Translations under genes and position numbers: made by a program
Part shown: positions 1-5,423 of the stretch, piece after piece
Numbering within the stretch: position 1 is the first letter of the stretch
Layout: each line of letters begins with the position of its first letter
NCBI GenBank assembly: GCA_905236665.1
Contig: CAJONF010000250.1
Location: 1-5,533 of the forward strand
Direction of reading: 5' to 3'
DNA from: an uncultured Selenomonadaceae bacterium
GTDB taxonomy: Bacteria > Bacillota > Negativicutes > Selenomonadales > Selenomonadaceae
Length of the DNA: 5,533 nucleotides
The notes under the pieces: model-generated
What the model was told of the DNA's origin: nothing
Database searches by the model: none
What the model saw: the letters and a program-made list of their open reading frames with translations, nothing else

Positions 1-11
1 GGGATAAAAAT

Positions 12-2057
12 ATGAGAGCTACTTTCGCAGGACTAAACACGATGGTGCGCGGTATCATGGCGAATCAGCTGGCACTGGACACCACCGGTCACAATATCAC
101 AAATGCGGGCACAGAAGGTTATTCCCGCCAAACAGTAACACTTGCCACGACTTATAGCGAGGCGCGAGCGAGTTTATATGGTCAAGTTAGAGTCGGTACC
201 GGCGTTGATGCATTGGCTGTAGAACGCGCCCGAAATGTTTACGCCGATATTCAGTATCGTAATGAAAATCCTTCGCTAAAATATTACGAGACTATGGCGG
301 TAAACTATGACAGGCTGGAAACTATTTTTGATGACAGCAAAGGTTTGGGCGTAGAGGCGGCTATAGGAAAATTTTATCAATCGTGGGTTGATCTTTCTAC
401 CACAGCTTCAACCACCGCTTCACGAACCGCCGTTATTGAACAGGGCAGAAATTTAAGCGATATTCTTCAAACGGTGACAGCGGATTTGCAAGACCAGATT
501 AACTCGGAATACAGCGACTTAAAATCCGAAATCCTGCAGGTTGATGATATGCTGGAAGAAATTGTTCTGTTCAACAAAGAGATAACCGCGCAGGAAGTCA
601 CCGGAGCCACGGCAAATGATCTGCGCGATCGCCGCGATTTACTTGTTGACCAGCTGTCAAATTACATGAACATTAACGTAACCGAAAACGAATTCGGAGC
701 CTACATAATAAATTCCGGCGGCGTTACTCTTGTCAATGGTCCTTCAAGGGCACATCTTGTCATGAGCGACGGCGTCTCTTCGAGTTTTTATGGCGTGGAT
801 TATGGCATAACCGATTACACTATGAAAATTAAGGAAAGTAACGTTGTCTTCTTGCCGCAAAACGGTATCTTAAAGGCGCGTATGGATTCAATCGCCGAAG
901 ATAAAGCCTATATCGACAAAATGGCGGACATTGCCTCTTTCCTGCTCAGTGCTTTTAACGAACAGCATAAACAGGGCTGGGATTTCGACGGTCATTATAA
1001 ATTTGTGGACAGCAACGGCGATGACGTTGACGCGACGAATGTTTCTTCTACAATGGTTGAATTCTTAGATCCGGACGGAAATTACGTTGTTGCCTCAAAT
1101 GTAAAATTATCTGATGGCGATTATTATGATAGCACCGCCACGCTAACTGAAAATTCCGGTATTTATTACGACACCAACGGCGACGAAGTGGACGCCGACA
1201 ACGTTATAGATATTGACGGCACATATTATCTTAAAGTTACTCAAGTCCCCGACGACACGAAATATTTAGGTACTGACGGCACGACGATTATAAGCAAAGT
1301 CCCCGATACGATTAATTTCTTCGGCAAAAGCTCTTTAACTTACGAATACCGCTACGACGAAATTAACAAAGATAATTATCTTTATTCATACGACCCGAAC
1401 GATACCGACGATCCGACTAATTCCAACAATAAAACTAATGGCGAAATGTTGAGCGGCGTACAAATCATCGCTGAACTTAAAGTCAACGGGCTATTCAATG
1501 GTAACCGCGGCGATCGTTATGTTGCGGCGGCGACAAGTTATGACGTTTTGGAAACGCAAAATGCCGATATGTCAATCACCCGCGACTATGCCGACAAAGC
1601 TTGGGGCAATCGCACCGGTGACGGTACCAACGCTGTTTATTTGAGCGAACTATTTAACATTTCTCAAGAGACGATTTTAAAGGACGGCAAAGCAAACGCG
1701 CTCATTTCTAAAAATTATATCCTGCGCGACATGGACGGCAACGCCATACTTGACGACAACGGCTTAACCAAAAACACCACGGCTATTTCAAATCTCAGCA
1801 TAAATTCTTTCTATCAAAAAGCTATGTCTACTTTGGGTATTGACGCCTATTCTACCGACGTTAATTTTGACGCGTCCCAAGCTGTGATAACGCAGGTAAT
1901 TAATTGGCGCGATTCTACCGCCGGTGTGGACTGGAACGAAGAACTTACCAATATGATTAAATTCCAAAAGGGCTTTTCTTCGTGTTCGCGTTGCCTTAAT
2001 GCCATGGACGAATGTTTAGACCGGCTCGTCAATTCTACCGGCGTCGTTGGCAGATAA
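12..2057 (+). CDS. flgK: Flagellar hook-associated protein 1 (FlgK), full length
   Basis: FlgK forms the first junction layer between the flagellar hook and the filament; it is exported through the flagellar type III system and lies outside the cell. The N-terminus is diagnostic: G7-L8-N9-T10, then A21-L22-D23-T24-T25-G26-H27-N28-I29 and E35-G36-Y37-S38-R39-Q40. N202-D203-L204-R205-D206-R207-R208 matches the conserved motif after the first coiled-coil region. The C-terminus (about 645-681) is the usual D0 helix ending in an NSTGVVGR tail. At 681 residues it is longer than the roughly 500-550 of E. coli or B. subtilis FlgK. The extra length fits an Asp/Asn/Gly/Tyr-rich insert at about 325-480. 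All three cysteines (658, 661, 668) lie in the C-terminal helix. The first ATG gives the canonical N-terminus; its ribosome binding site is mostly cut off by the window edge (GGG at 1-3 may be its tail). The next gene follows after 24 bases. Confidence 0.97.
   Translation: MRATFAGLNTMVRGIMANQLALDTTGHNITNAGTEGYSRQTVTLATTYSEARASLYGQVRVGTGVDALAVERARNVYADIQYRNENPSLKYYETMAVNYDRLETIFDDSKGLGVEAAIGKFYQSWVDLSTTASTTASRTAVIEQGRNLSDILQTVTADLQDQINSEYSDLKSEILQVDDMLEEIVLFNKEITAQEVTGATANDLRDRRDLLVDQLSNYMNINVTENEFGAYIINSGGVTLVNGPSRAHLVMSDGVSSSFYGVDYGITDYTMKIKESNVVFLPQNGILKARMDSIAEDKAYIDKMADIASFLLSAFNEQHKQGWDFDGHYKFVDSNGDDVDATNVSSTMVEFLDPDGNYVVASNVKLSDGDYYDSTATLTENSGIYYDTNGDEVDADNVIDIDGTYYLKVTQVPDDTKYLGTDGTTIISKVPDTINFFGKSSLTYEYRYDEINKDNYLYSYDPNDTDDPTNSNNKTNGEMLSGVQIIAELKVNGLFNGNRGDRYVAAATSYDVLETQNADMSITRDYADKAWGNRTGDGTNAVYLSELFNISQETILKDGKANALISKNYILRDMDGNAILDDNGLTKNTTAISNLSINSFYQKAMSTLGIDAYSTDVNFDASQAVITQVINWRDSTAGVDWNEELTNMIKFQKGFSSCSRCLNAMDECLDRLVNSTGVVGR
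1002..1232 (+). repeat. Degenerate Asp/Gly repeat units inside the FlgK insert
   Basis: Three related segments are visible in the FlgK translation, beginning at D333 (D-S-N-G-D-D-V-D-A-T-N-V), D353 (D-P-D-G-N-Y-V-V-A-S-N-V) and D387 (D-T-N-G-D-E-V-D-A-D-N-V). The second and third continue with NV-x3-DG-x-YY. The shared pattern is D-x-[ND]-G-[DN]-x-V-x-A-x-N-V. Spacing is 20 and then 34 residues, so this is a degenerate rather than exact repeat. The DNA copies differ, so the array is old or under selection at protein level. The D-x-[DN]-G-[DN] cores look like short calcium-binding loops, but metal binding is only an inference. Confidence 0.6.
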
Positions 2058-2081
2058 TTAGCTTAAAAAGGAGGAATTTTT

Positions 2082-3464
2082 ATGGGCGCAAGAATAGGCA
2101 GTATGCACTTCATGTATAATTATCAAAATTCGCTGAACTATACCTATCAACAGCAGACAAAGCTTTTTGAACAGTCGGACGGCTCGTCTTTGCACCGCGC
2201 CAGCGATAACCCGATGAATTATGCAAAGCTCCTGCGCTATAACGTTAGCGAAACTGAAAATACGCAATACCGCGAAAATCTCAAAACGGCGTCTTCATGG
2301 ATGAAAAATTCCGATGACGTAATGATTCATATGACGGAAATGATGCAGACGTTGAAGGAAAAATCCGTGCACGCGGCGAATTCAGACAACACCGAAGACG
2401 ATTACGCCGCGATTTATAAAGAAATGTTCGCGCATATGCAGGAACTTGTTGCCACGGCGAATAGCCAAATCGGCGACAGATATTTATTTTCCGGTCAAAA
2501 GGATATGACTAAACCCTTTGAAATGTCGTTGCAGATGTATGAACGCGGACAAGCTAAAACTCTCGACAGATCGCAAGCGGCATTTTTCAAAGGTAGTGAC
2601 GCCGACTATAACACCGAACTTTTCCAAATGCTCACTGTGGAAACGCGGGATTCCGCCGGCAATGTCACCGGCACATATTATCTTGATACGGGCGGCGGCA
2701 AATTCGGCGACAACACCGGTAAAGGCAACCTCTATACCAAAGATTTTATAGACAACGGCTACAAAGAACTAATCGCCTTCGGTTGCACAACCATAAAAGA
2801 AGCTGAAGCCTCCACGAATTCTAAAGTTCAAGAATTGCTTGCGGCGGGCAAAGTGGACACGGTTAGCGATTTTACCGTTTCCGATTATTTCACCAACCAG
2901 GGACTTTTAAAAGATGATTCTGTTAATTCGGTAACTTTGAACGGCACGGAATATTTCTTCTCGACGGCTAAACAAAACATTGTCACTTACAACGGCGACG
3001 AAAATTTAATTTCAATGGTTAAGCTGAACGGTGCGACCGACCCCGGCTCCGATACCGTCAACTCGACCGGTTCGGGTATGTTCGGCAGAGATCTTTTCGA
3101 CAACGCCTCCTCCGGCAACACAGCATCTGGCACCGCTATGTTAAACGAGCTTTTCTGCGTTTGTGAAAAAGTTAGTTCATGCGATATTCACTGGATGTCC
3201 TCCGACGGTGTAACGATAACTGATGTTGCTCATTCCACCTTGCTTGTCGAAGAAACCAGAATCGGCGCACGTCAGCAACTTTATACCAACGTGGAAGCCA
3301 TGCTCGACAATCAAGCCGACAATATCACCGAAGATATAACAAATGTCAGCGGCGCGGATATTGCTCAGCTCGCTACAAAACTTATGCAACAGACCGCGCT
3401 TTACAATTTGGCACTGTCTATGGGCGGGCGAATTCTGCCGCAGTCCCTTGCAGATTATCTCTAA
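2082..3464 (+). CDS. flgL: Flagellar hook-associated protein 3 (FlgL), enlarged
   Basis: FlgL forms the second junction layer, between FlgK and the flagellin filament, and is an exported flagellin-like protein. The N-terminal half carries the flagellin/FlgL signature R39-A40-S41-D42-N43-P44, followed by long helices and D132-R133-Y134-L135-F136-S137-G138, typical of FlgL. The C-terminal helix (about 427-460) ends G-G-R-I-L-P-Q-S-L-A-D-Y-L, the standard FlgL end. At 460 residues it is much longer than the roughly 300-320 of B. subtilis and E. coli FlgL; the extra lies in the middle (about 150-375), rich in Gly, Asp, Thr and Ser. The first residues (M-G-A-R-I-G-S-M) differ from the usual MRIT-type start. 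The start is supported by AAAGGAGG at 2067-2074, seven bases upstream of the ATG. Four cysteines (235, 359, 361, 367) are unusual for an axial protein. The gene lies 24 bases after flgK, so the two are probably cotranscribed. Confidence 0.95.
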   Translation: MGARIGSMHFMYNYQNSLNYTYQQQTKLFEQSDGSSLHRASDNPMNYAKLLRYNVSETENTQYRENLKTASSWMKNSDDVMIHMTEMMQTLKEKSVHAANSDNTEDDYAAIYKEMFAHMQELVATANSQIGDRYLFSGQKDMTKPFEMSLQMYERGQAKTLDRSQAAFFKGSDADYNTELFQMLTVETRDSAGNVTGTYYLDTGGGKFGDNTGKGNLYTKDFIDNGYKELIAFGCTTIKEAEASTNSKVQELLAAGKVDTVSDFTVSDYFTNQGLLKDDSVNSVTLNGTEYFFSTAKQNIVTYNGDENLISMVKLNGATDPGSDTVNSTGSGMFGRDLFDNASSGNTASGTAMLNELFCVCEKVSSCDIHWMSSDGVTITDVAHSTLLVEETRIGARQQLYTNVEAMLDNQADNITEDITNVSGADIAQLATKLMQQTALYNLALSMGGRILPQSLADYL

Positions 3465-3473
3465 AAATAATTT

Positions 3474-3487
3474 TAATTACTAATTAC
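3474..3487 (+). repeat. Two-copy TAATTAC heptamer repeat
   Basis: TAATTAC occurs twice directly in tandem just after the flgL stop codon, followed by the similar-looking GCATTGC. The unit length (7) and the shape T-A-x-x-x-x-C match the TAGGAAC/TAATTGC heptamers between csrA and flaG, suggesting one family of short intergenic tandem repeats. Two copies alone would be weak evidence; the second site is what makes it worth recording. Confidence 0.45.
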
Positions 3488-3568
3488 GCATTGCTTTTTC
3501 AGGCGTCAACGGAATTTTTTGCGTTGCCGTCTATTGCTGTTTTCGGGATTTTATTTTCTCGGCAAAAA

Positions 3569-3606
3569 TTTCGATAACAAGCAGGAAATTTTATCGAAAG
3601 GGGGGA
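3569..3606 (+). promoter_or_regulatory. Leader hairpin with AGGA in the loop, next to the yviE ribosome binding site
   Basis: TTTCGATAA (3569-3577) and TTATCGAAA (3591-3599) are perfect reverse complements of 9 bases, enclosing a 13-base loop that contains AGGA (3583-3586). The 3' arm runs straight into the ribosome binding site AAAGGGGGG (3597-3605), which has a second GGA at 3604-3606, 20 bases after the first. CsrA dimers are known to bind paired GGA motifs, one in a hairpin loop and one over the ribosome binding site, as in the B. subtilis hag leader. A CsrA-controlled leader is therefore plausible but unproven. The ATG follows at 3614. Confidence 0.45.
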
Positions 3607-3613
3607 ATAAGCC

Positions 3614-4198
3614 ATGACGGTGAGGTTAAATACTCGACACGAATTGCCGCGAATAGCCATACGGCAGACACAAGGACACCTTGACGAATCGGGAATAATT
3701 CAGCCGCAAGTGCAAGGAAGAGGTAATCGGCAGGCACGTTCCAATAAAACTGTTACGCAACCTGGTTTGAGTTTGGACAGCTACCCAAGCCGAAAAGCTT
3801 ACGGATTTAAAAATATGCGGGATTATACTGCCGAGCGTGGTCAACGTGGAATTTCGGATGTGCAGGCGGCAACAAGTCGGCACGCGCAAAAAAATTGGAC
3901 AAAAGCCACAACCGCTGCTCAACGCGGCGATGATGTTGTTCAAGAAATTAAAGCCGAAATGTTTTCCAAATACGAGGCGCGTCCTGTTTTTACTACACGC
4001 GGTGTACCCGATGTGCAAATGCAGGGATACCCAAACGAAGTTATCGGTCAACCCGAACAAAGTAATATTGATGTCGATATTCAAGCCACGCCAAGTGCAA
4101 GGATTCATTACACGCCAGGCAGTGTGGAAACGTATCTTCAAAATGAAGGCTTTATCCGCCACTGGGTATCCACGGATCATTATGATATCTACGCCTAG
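3614..4198 (+). CDS. yviE: YviE-like flagellar accessory protein (DUF6470 family)
   Basis: A 194-residue protein of unknown biochemical function. Position and size match B. subtilis yviE (about 190 residues), which also lies between flgL and fliW. Sequence features fit DUF6470 as I remember it: an N-terminal P-R-I-A-I-R-Q-T-Q-G strand motif, a middle helical part with Y-G-F-K-N at about 63-67 and regularly spaced Ala and charged residues (about 70-120), and a C-terminal run of beta-like repeats, D-V-D-I-Q-A-T-P, then I-H-Y-T-P-G-S-V-E-T-Y-L, ending D-H-Y-D-I-Y-A. No signal peptide or membrane segment is visible, so it is probably cytoplasmic. The start is supported by AAAGGGGGG at 3597-3605, eight bases before the ATG. 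Long open frames overlap it on both strands, but only this one has a ribosome binding site and a family resemblance. Family assignment is by recall, not a search. Confidence 0.8.
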   Translation: MTVRLNTRHELPRIAIRQTQGHLDESGIIQPQVQGRGNRQARSNKTVTQPGLSLDSYPSRKAYGFKNMRDYTAERGQRGISDVQAATSRHAQKNWTKATTAAQRGDDVVQEIKAEMFSKYEARPVFTTRGVPDVQMQGYPNEVIGQPEQSNIDVDIQATPSARIHYTPGSVETYLQNEGFIRHWVSTDHYDIYA

Positions 4199-4249
4199 CC
4201 GAGAAGATTTTTTCATGCTGTCTGGGAAAGTTCAAAGGAGGAAAGCTGT

Positions 4250-4699
4250 ATGCGCAAGGTTAATACCAGCAGATTTGGTGAGATTGAGGTTGACGAAAAA
4301 AAAGTTGTTCATTTCAAGGACGGAATCCCCGCGTTCGAGGACGAGCATGAATTTGTTATTCTGCCCTACGAAGAAGAAAGCCCTTATTACTTCATGCAGT
4401 CGCTCAAATCGCCGGATTTGGCTTTCTTGCTGACGATTCCTTTCCTGTTTTTCCAAGACTATGCCTTTGAGGTTGATGACACGACGATTGCTGAACTGGG
4501 CATTAAAGATCCGGAAAATGTTTTCTATTATTCCATGGTCACAATCCCGAACGGTTCTATTCGCTACATGACGGCTAATCTCGTTGCGCCTATTATCCTC
4601 AATTCCGATAATATGCAGGCAAAACAGGTCGTCTTGGAAAAGAGCAATTATAGCACCAAACACCGCCTCTTCCCCGAATCTACAAAAAAGGAGGGGTGA
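4250..4699 (+). CDS. fliW: Flagellar assembly factor FliW (CsrA antagonist)
   Basis: FliW is a small cytoplasmic protein that binds either flagellin or CsrA; when flagellin is exported, freed FliW binds CsrA and relieves repression of flagellin translation (established in B. subtilis). The 149 residues match the family length. Visible landmarks are F9-G10-E11-I12, H21-F22-K23-D24-G25-I26-P27, Q50-S51-L52-K53-S54-P55-D56-L57-A58-F59, P64-F65-L66-F67-F68, N110-L111-V112-A113-P114-I115 and the closing Y-S-T-K-H-R-L (134-140). Ala28 stands where the usual motif reads IPGF. A strong AAAGGAGG at 4234-4241 lies eight bases before the ATG, 36 bases after the yviE stop. The stop codon is separated from the csrA start by four bases, and csrA's ribosome binding site lies within the last fliW codons. 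That points to coupled translation and matched amounts of the two partners. Confidence 0.96.
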   Translation: MRKVNTSRFGEIEVDEKKVVHFKDGIPAFEDEHEFVILPYEEESPYYFMQSLKSPDLAFLLTIPFLFFQDYAFEVDDTTIAELGIKDPENVFYYSMVTIPNGSIRYMTANLVAPIILNSDNMQAKQVVLEKSNYSTKHRLFPESTKKEG

Positions 4700-4703
4700 T
4701 TAA
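4687..4703 (+). promoter_or_regulatory. csrA ribosome binding site embedded in the fliW 3' end
   Basis: AAAGGAGGGG at 4687-4696 overlaps the last codons of fliW (encoding K-K-E-G) and fixes the csrA start at 4704. Because it is read through by ribosomes finishing fliW, csrA translation is probably coupled to fliW. It contains GGA motifs, as most strong ribosome binding sites do, so self-binding by CsrA cannot be judged from this alone. Confidence 0.7.
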
Positions 4704-4931
4704 ATGCTTGTCTTGACGAGAAAACCTCGTCAGCAGATAATGATTGGCGACAACATTATTATAAACGTCGTTGAAGTGCAGGGCGAAAACGTGCGTATTG
4801 CGATTGATGCGCCGCGGGATATAAAAATTTATCGGGGCGAAATCTATCGTGCTATACAAGAGGAAAACCAAAAGGCGGCTCAAAAGTTGGACGTCGATTT
4901 ACACGGCGCATTGCCGCTGAACAGCAATTAG
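4704..4931 (+). CDS. csrA: Carbon storage regulator / translational regulator CsrA
   Basis: CsrA is a small dimeric RNA-binding protein that recognises GGA motifs in hairpin loops and over ribosome binding sites; in Firmicutes its main known target is the flagellin mRNA. The 75 residues begin M1-L2-V3-L4-T5-R6-K7-P8 and include I12-M13-I14-G15-D16, V30-R31-I32-A33-I34, A36-P37 and R44-G45-E46-I47-Y48. L4, R6 and R44, the main RNA-contacting residues known from the family, are present, so it should bind RNA. It is longer than the 61-residue E. coli protein and close to the 74-residue B. subtilis one; such a C-terminal extension is associated with FliW contact. Position 9 is Arg (R9-Q10-Q11), where the family usually has Gly, a small oddity in the first turn. 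It starts four bases after fliW, and its stop codon overlaps the first unit of a TAGGAAC repeat. Confidence 0.97.
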   Translation: MLVLTRKPRQQIMIGDNIIINVVEVQGENVRIAIDAPRDIKIYRGEIYRAIQEENQKAAQKLDVDLHGALPLNSN

Positions 4932-4956
4932 GAACTAGGAACTAGGAACTAATTGC
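4924..4956 (+). promoter_or_regulatory. Inverted repeat enclosing an AGGA array between csrA and flaG
   Basis: GCAATTAG (4924-4931, the last codons and stop of csrA) and CTAATTGC (4949-4956) are perfect reverse complements of 8 bases. The 17-base loop (4932-4948) holds two AGGA motifs, with a third GGA at 4931-4933 at the stem-loop junction. Loop-borne AGGA is the preferred CsrA target. The flaG ribosome binding site AAAGGAG (4963-4969) adds another GGA 21 bases after the last repeat GGA. Possible roles are CsrA control of flaG, feedback on csrA or titration of CsrA; a neutral repeat is the alternative. No T-run follows, so it is not an intrinsic terminator. Confidence 0.45.
4929..4951 (+). 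repeat. TAGGAAC heptamer tandem repeat, three copies
   Basis: Three exact TAGGAAC units at 4929-4935, 4936-4942 and 4943-4949 are followed by a partial unit that runs into the related heptamer TAATTGC (4950-4956). The first unit supplies the csrA stop codon TAG. Exact identity of the copies suggests recent slippage or active maintenance; copy number may vary between strains. Confidence 0.85.
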
Positions 4957-4978
4957 ATTAACAAAGGAGTGTTTAATC

Positions 4979-5395
4979 ATGGTAGGGAAACTTAATGATA
5001 TGGTCACGGCAGCGGTTGTTGTGGACTCGACCCCCAAGGCTAAACCTGTTGGCGAGCAGGACTTCGCGCAGATTAAGCCTATAACTGCAATTCCGCAGGA
5101 CGCTCAGGCAGCCAAAGATGCCAAAGAGCAGCAGGAAAAAGAAGAAGGTCATCTGGTACCCGGCACAATGTCCGAAGAGTCTGTCAACGAAATGACGGAA
5201 ACTTTTAATAAGCTCATGGACAAAATCAACGTCAACCTTGAATTCAGCTATAACAAAGAAGTTGATATGCTGAATGTCAAGATGATTGACAAGGAAACCA
5301 AGGAAGTTATCAAAGAATTTCCGCCCGAAGAGATGATCGAAAACATGATTAAAGCTAAGGATTGGCTGGGCGCGTTCATCGACAAGGCGATTTGA
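4979..5395 (+). CDS. flaG: FlaG family flagellar protein
   Basis: FlaG is a small accessory protein encoded beside fliD in many bacteria (yvyC in B. subtilis); it has been linked to filament length or stability, but its biochemical role is poorly known. The 138 residues split into a variable N-terminal half with a Lys/Glu/Ala/Gln-rich, coiled-coil-prone stretch at about 43-55, and the conserved domain from about 72 to 138. The domain shows L-M-D-K-I-N, then L-E-F-S-Y-N-K-E-V-D (about 87-96), a second strand N-V-K-M-I-D-K-E-T-K-E-V-I, and F114-P115-P116-E117-E118-M119 leading into the final helix. No signal peptide is seen. The start has AAAGGAG (4963-4969) nine bases upstream. It follows csrA by 47 bases, through the heptamer array, and precedes fliD by 28 bases. 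Confidence 0.93.
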   Translation: MVGKLNDMVTAAVVVDSTPKAKPVGEQDFAQIKPITAIPQDAQAAKDAKEQQEKEEGHLVPGTMSEESVNEMTETFNKLMDKINVNLEFSYNKEVDMLNVKMIDKETKEVIKEFPPEEMIENMIKAKDWLGAFIDKAI

Positions 5396-5402
5396 ATCGA
5401 CG

Positions 5403-5417
5403 CCCTTCTAAGGAGGG
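5403..5417 (+). promoter_or_regulatory. Small hairpin that would cover the fliD ribosome binding site
   Basis: CCCTTC (5403-5408) can pair with GGAGGG (5412-5417) across a three-base TAA loop: five Watson-Crick pairs and one G-U pair. The 3' arm is the core of the fliD ribosome binding site AAGGAGGG (5410-5417), six bases before the ATG. Folding would hide the site until ribosomes finishing flaG (stop at 5393-5395) or another factor open it. Any CCCT before an AGGAGGG can pair this way, so functional meaning is uncertain. Confidence 0.35.
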
Positions 5418-5423
5418 ATTACC

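Larger units (their letters stand above)
3465..3613 (+). other. 149-base flgL-yviE intergenic leader, no gene seen
   Basis: This is the largest gap in the window. It holds two direct copies of TAATTAC (3474-3487), a small inverted repeat CAACG/CGTTG (3507-3511 and 3522-3526), a longer imperfect one (3510-3522 with 3562-3573) and a perfect 9-base one just before the yviE ribosome binding site (3569-3577 with 3591-3599). No hairpin is followed by a T-run, so I see no intrinsic terminator and transcription probably continues from flgL. I found no convincing sigma-A or sigma-D promoter. The AT-rich make-up makes some pairing likely by chance. Confidence 0.5.

Noticed and set aside
625..632. GCGATCGC palindrome, like the HIP1 element of cyanobacteria
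   Set aside because: A single copy within flgK coding sequence, explained by the codons for the conserved L-R-D-R-R stretch.
3501..3530. Intrinsic terminator after flgL (CAACG/CGTTG with a T-run)
   Set aside because: The T-run is inside the loop rather than after the stem, and the stem is only five pairs, so it would not terminate.
3551..3577. Possible sigma-D promoter with TTCGATAA as the -10 element before yviE
   Set aside because: Only 6 of 8 bases match GCCGATAA, and the expected -35 position (TTAT or neighbours) matches TAAA at only 2 of 4; the same bases are better explained as a hairpin arm.
3626..4216. A 196-codon open frame on the - strand opposite yviE
   Set aside because: It mirrors the yviE gene, has no recognisable family and no convincing ribosome binding site, while the + strand frame has a strong one and a family resemblance.
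3837..4433. A 198-codon + strand frame overlapping yviE and fliW
   Set aside because: It overlaps two supported genes in another frame and its translation is rich in Lys, Arg and Ser with no domain pattern; it is a by-product of base composition.
4232..4663. A 143-codon - strand frame opposite fliW
   Set aside because: Lies entirely within the antisense of a clear FliW gene and shows no family features.
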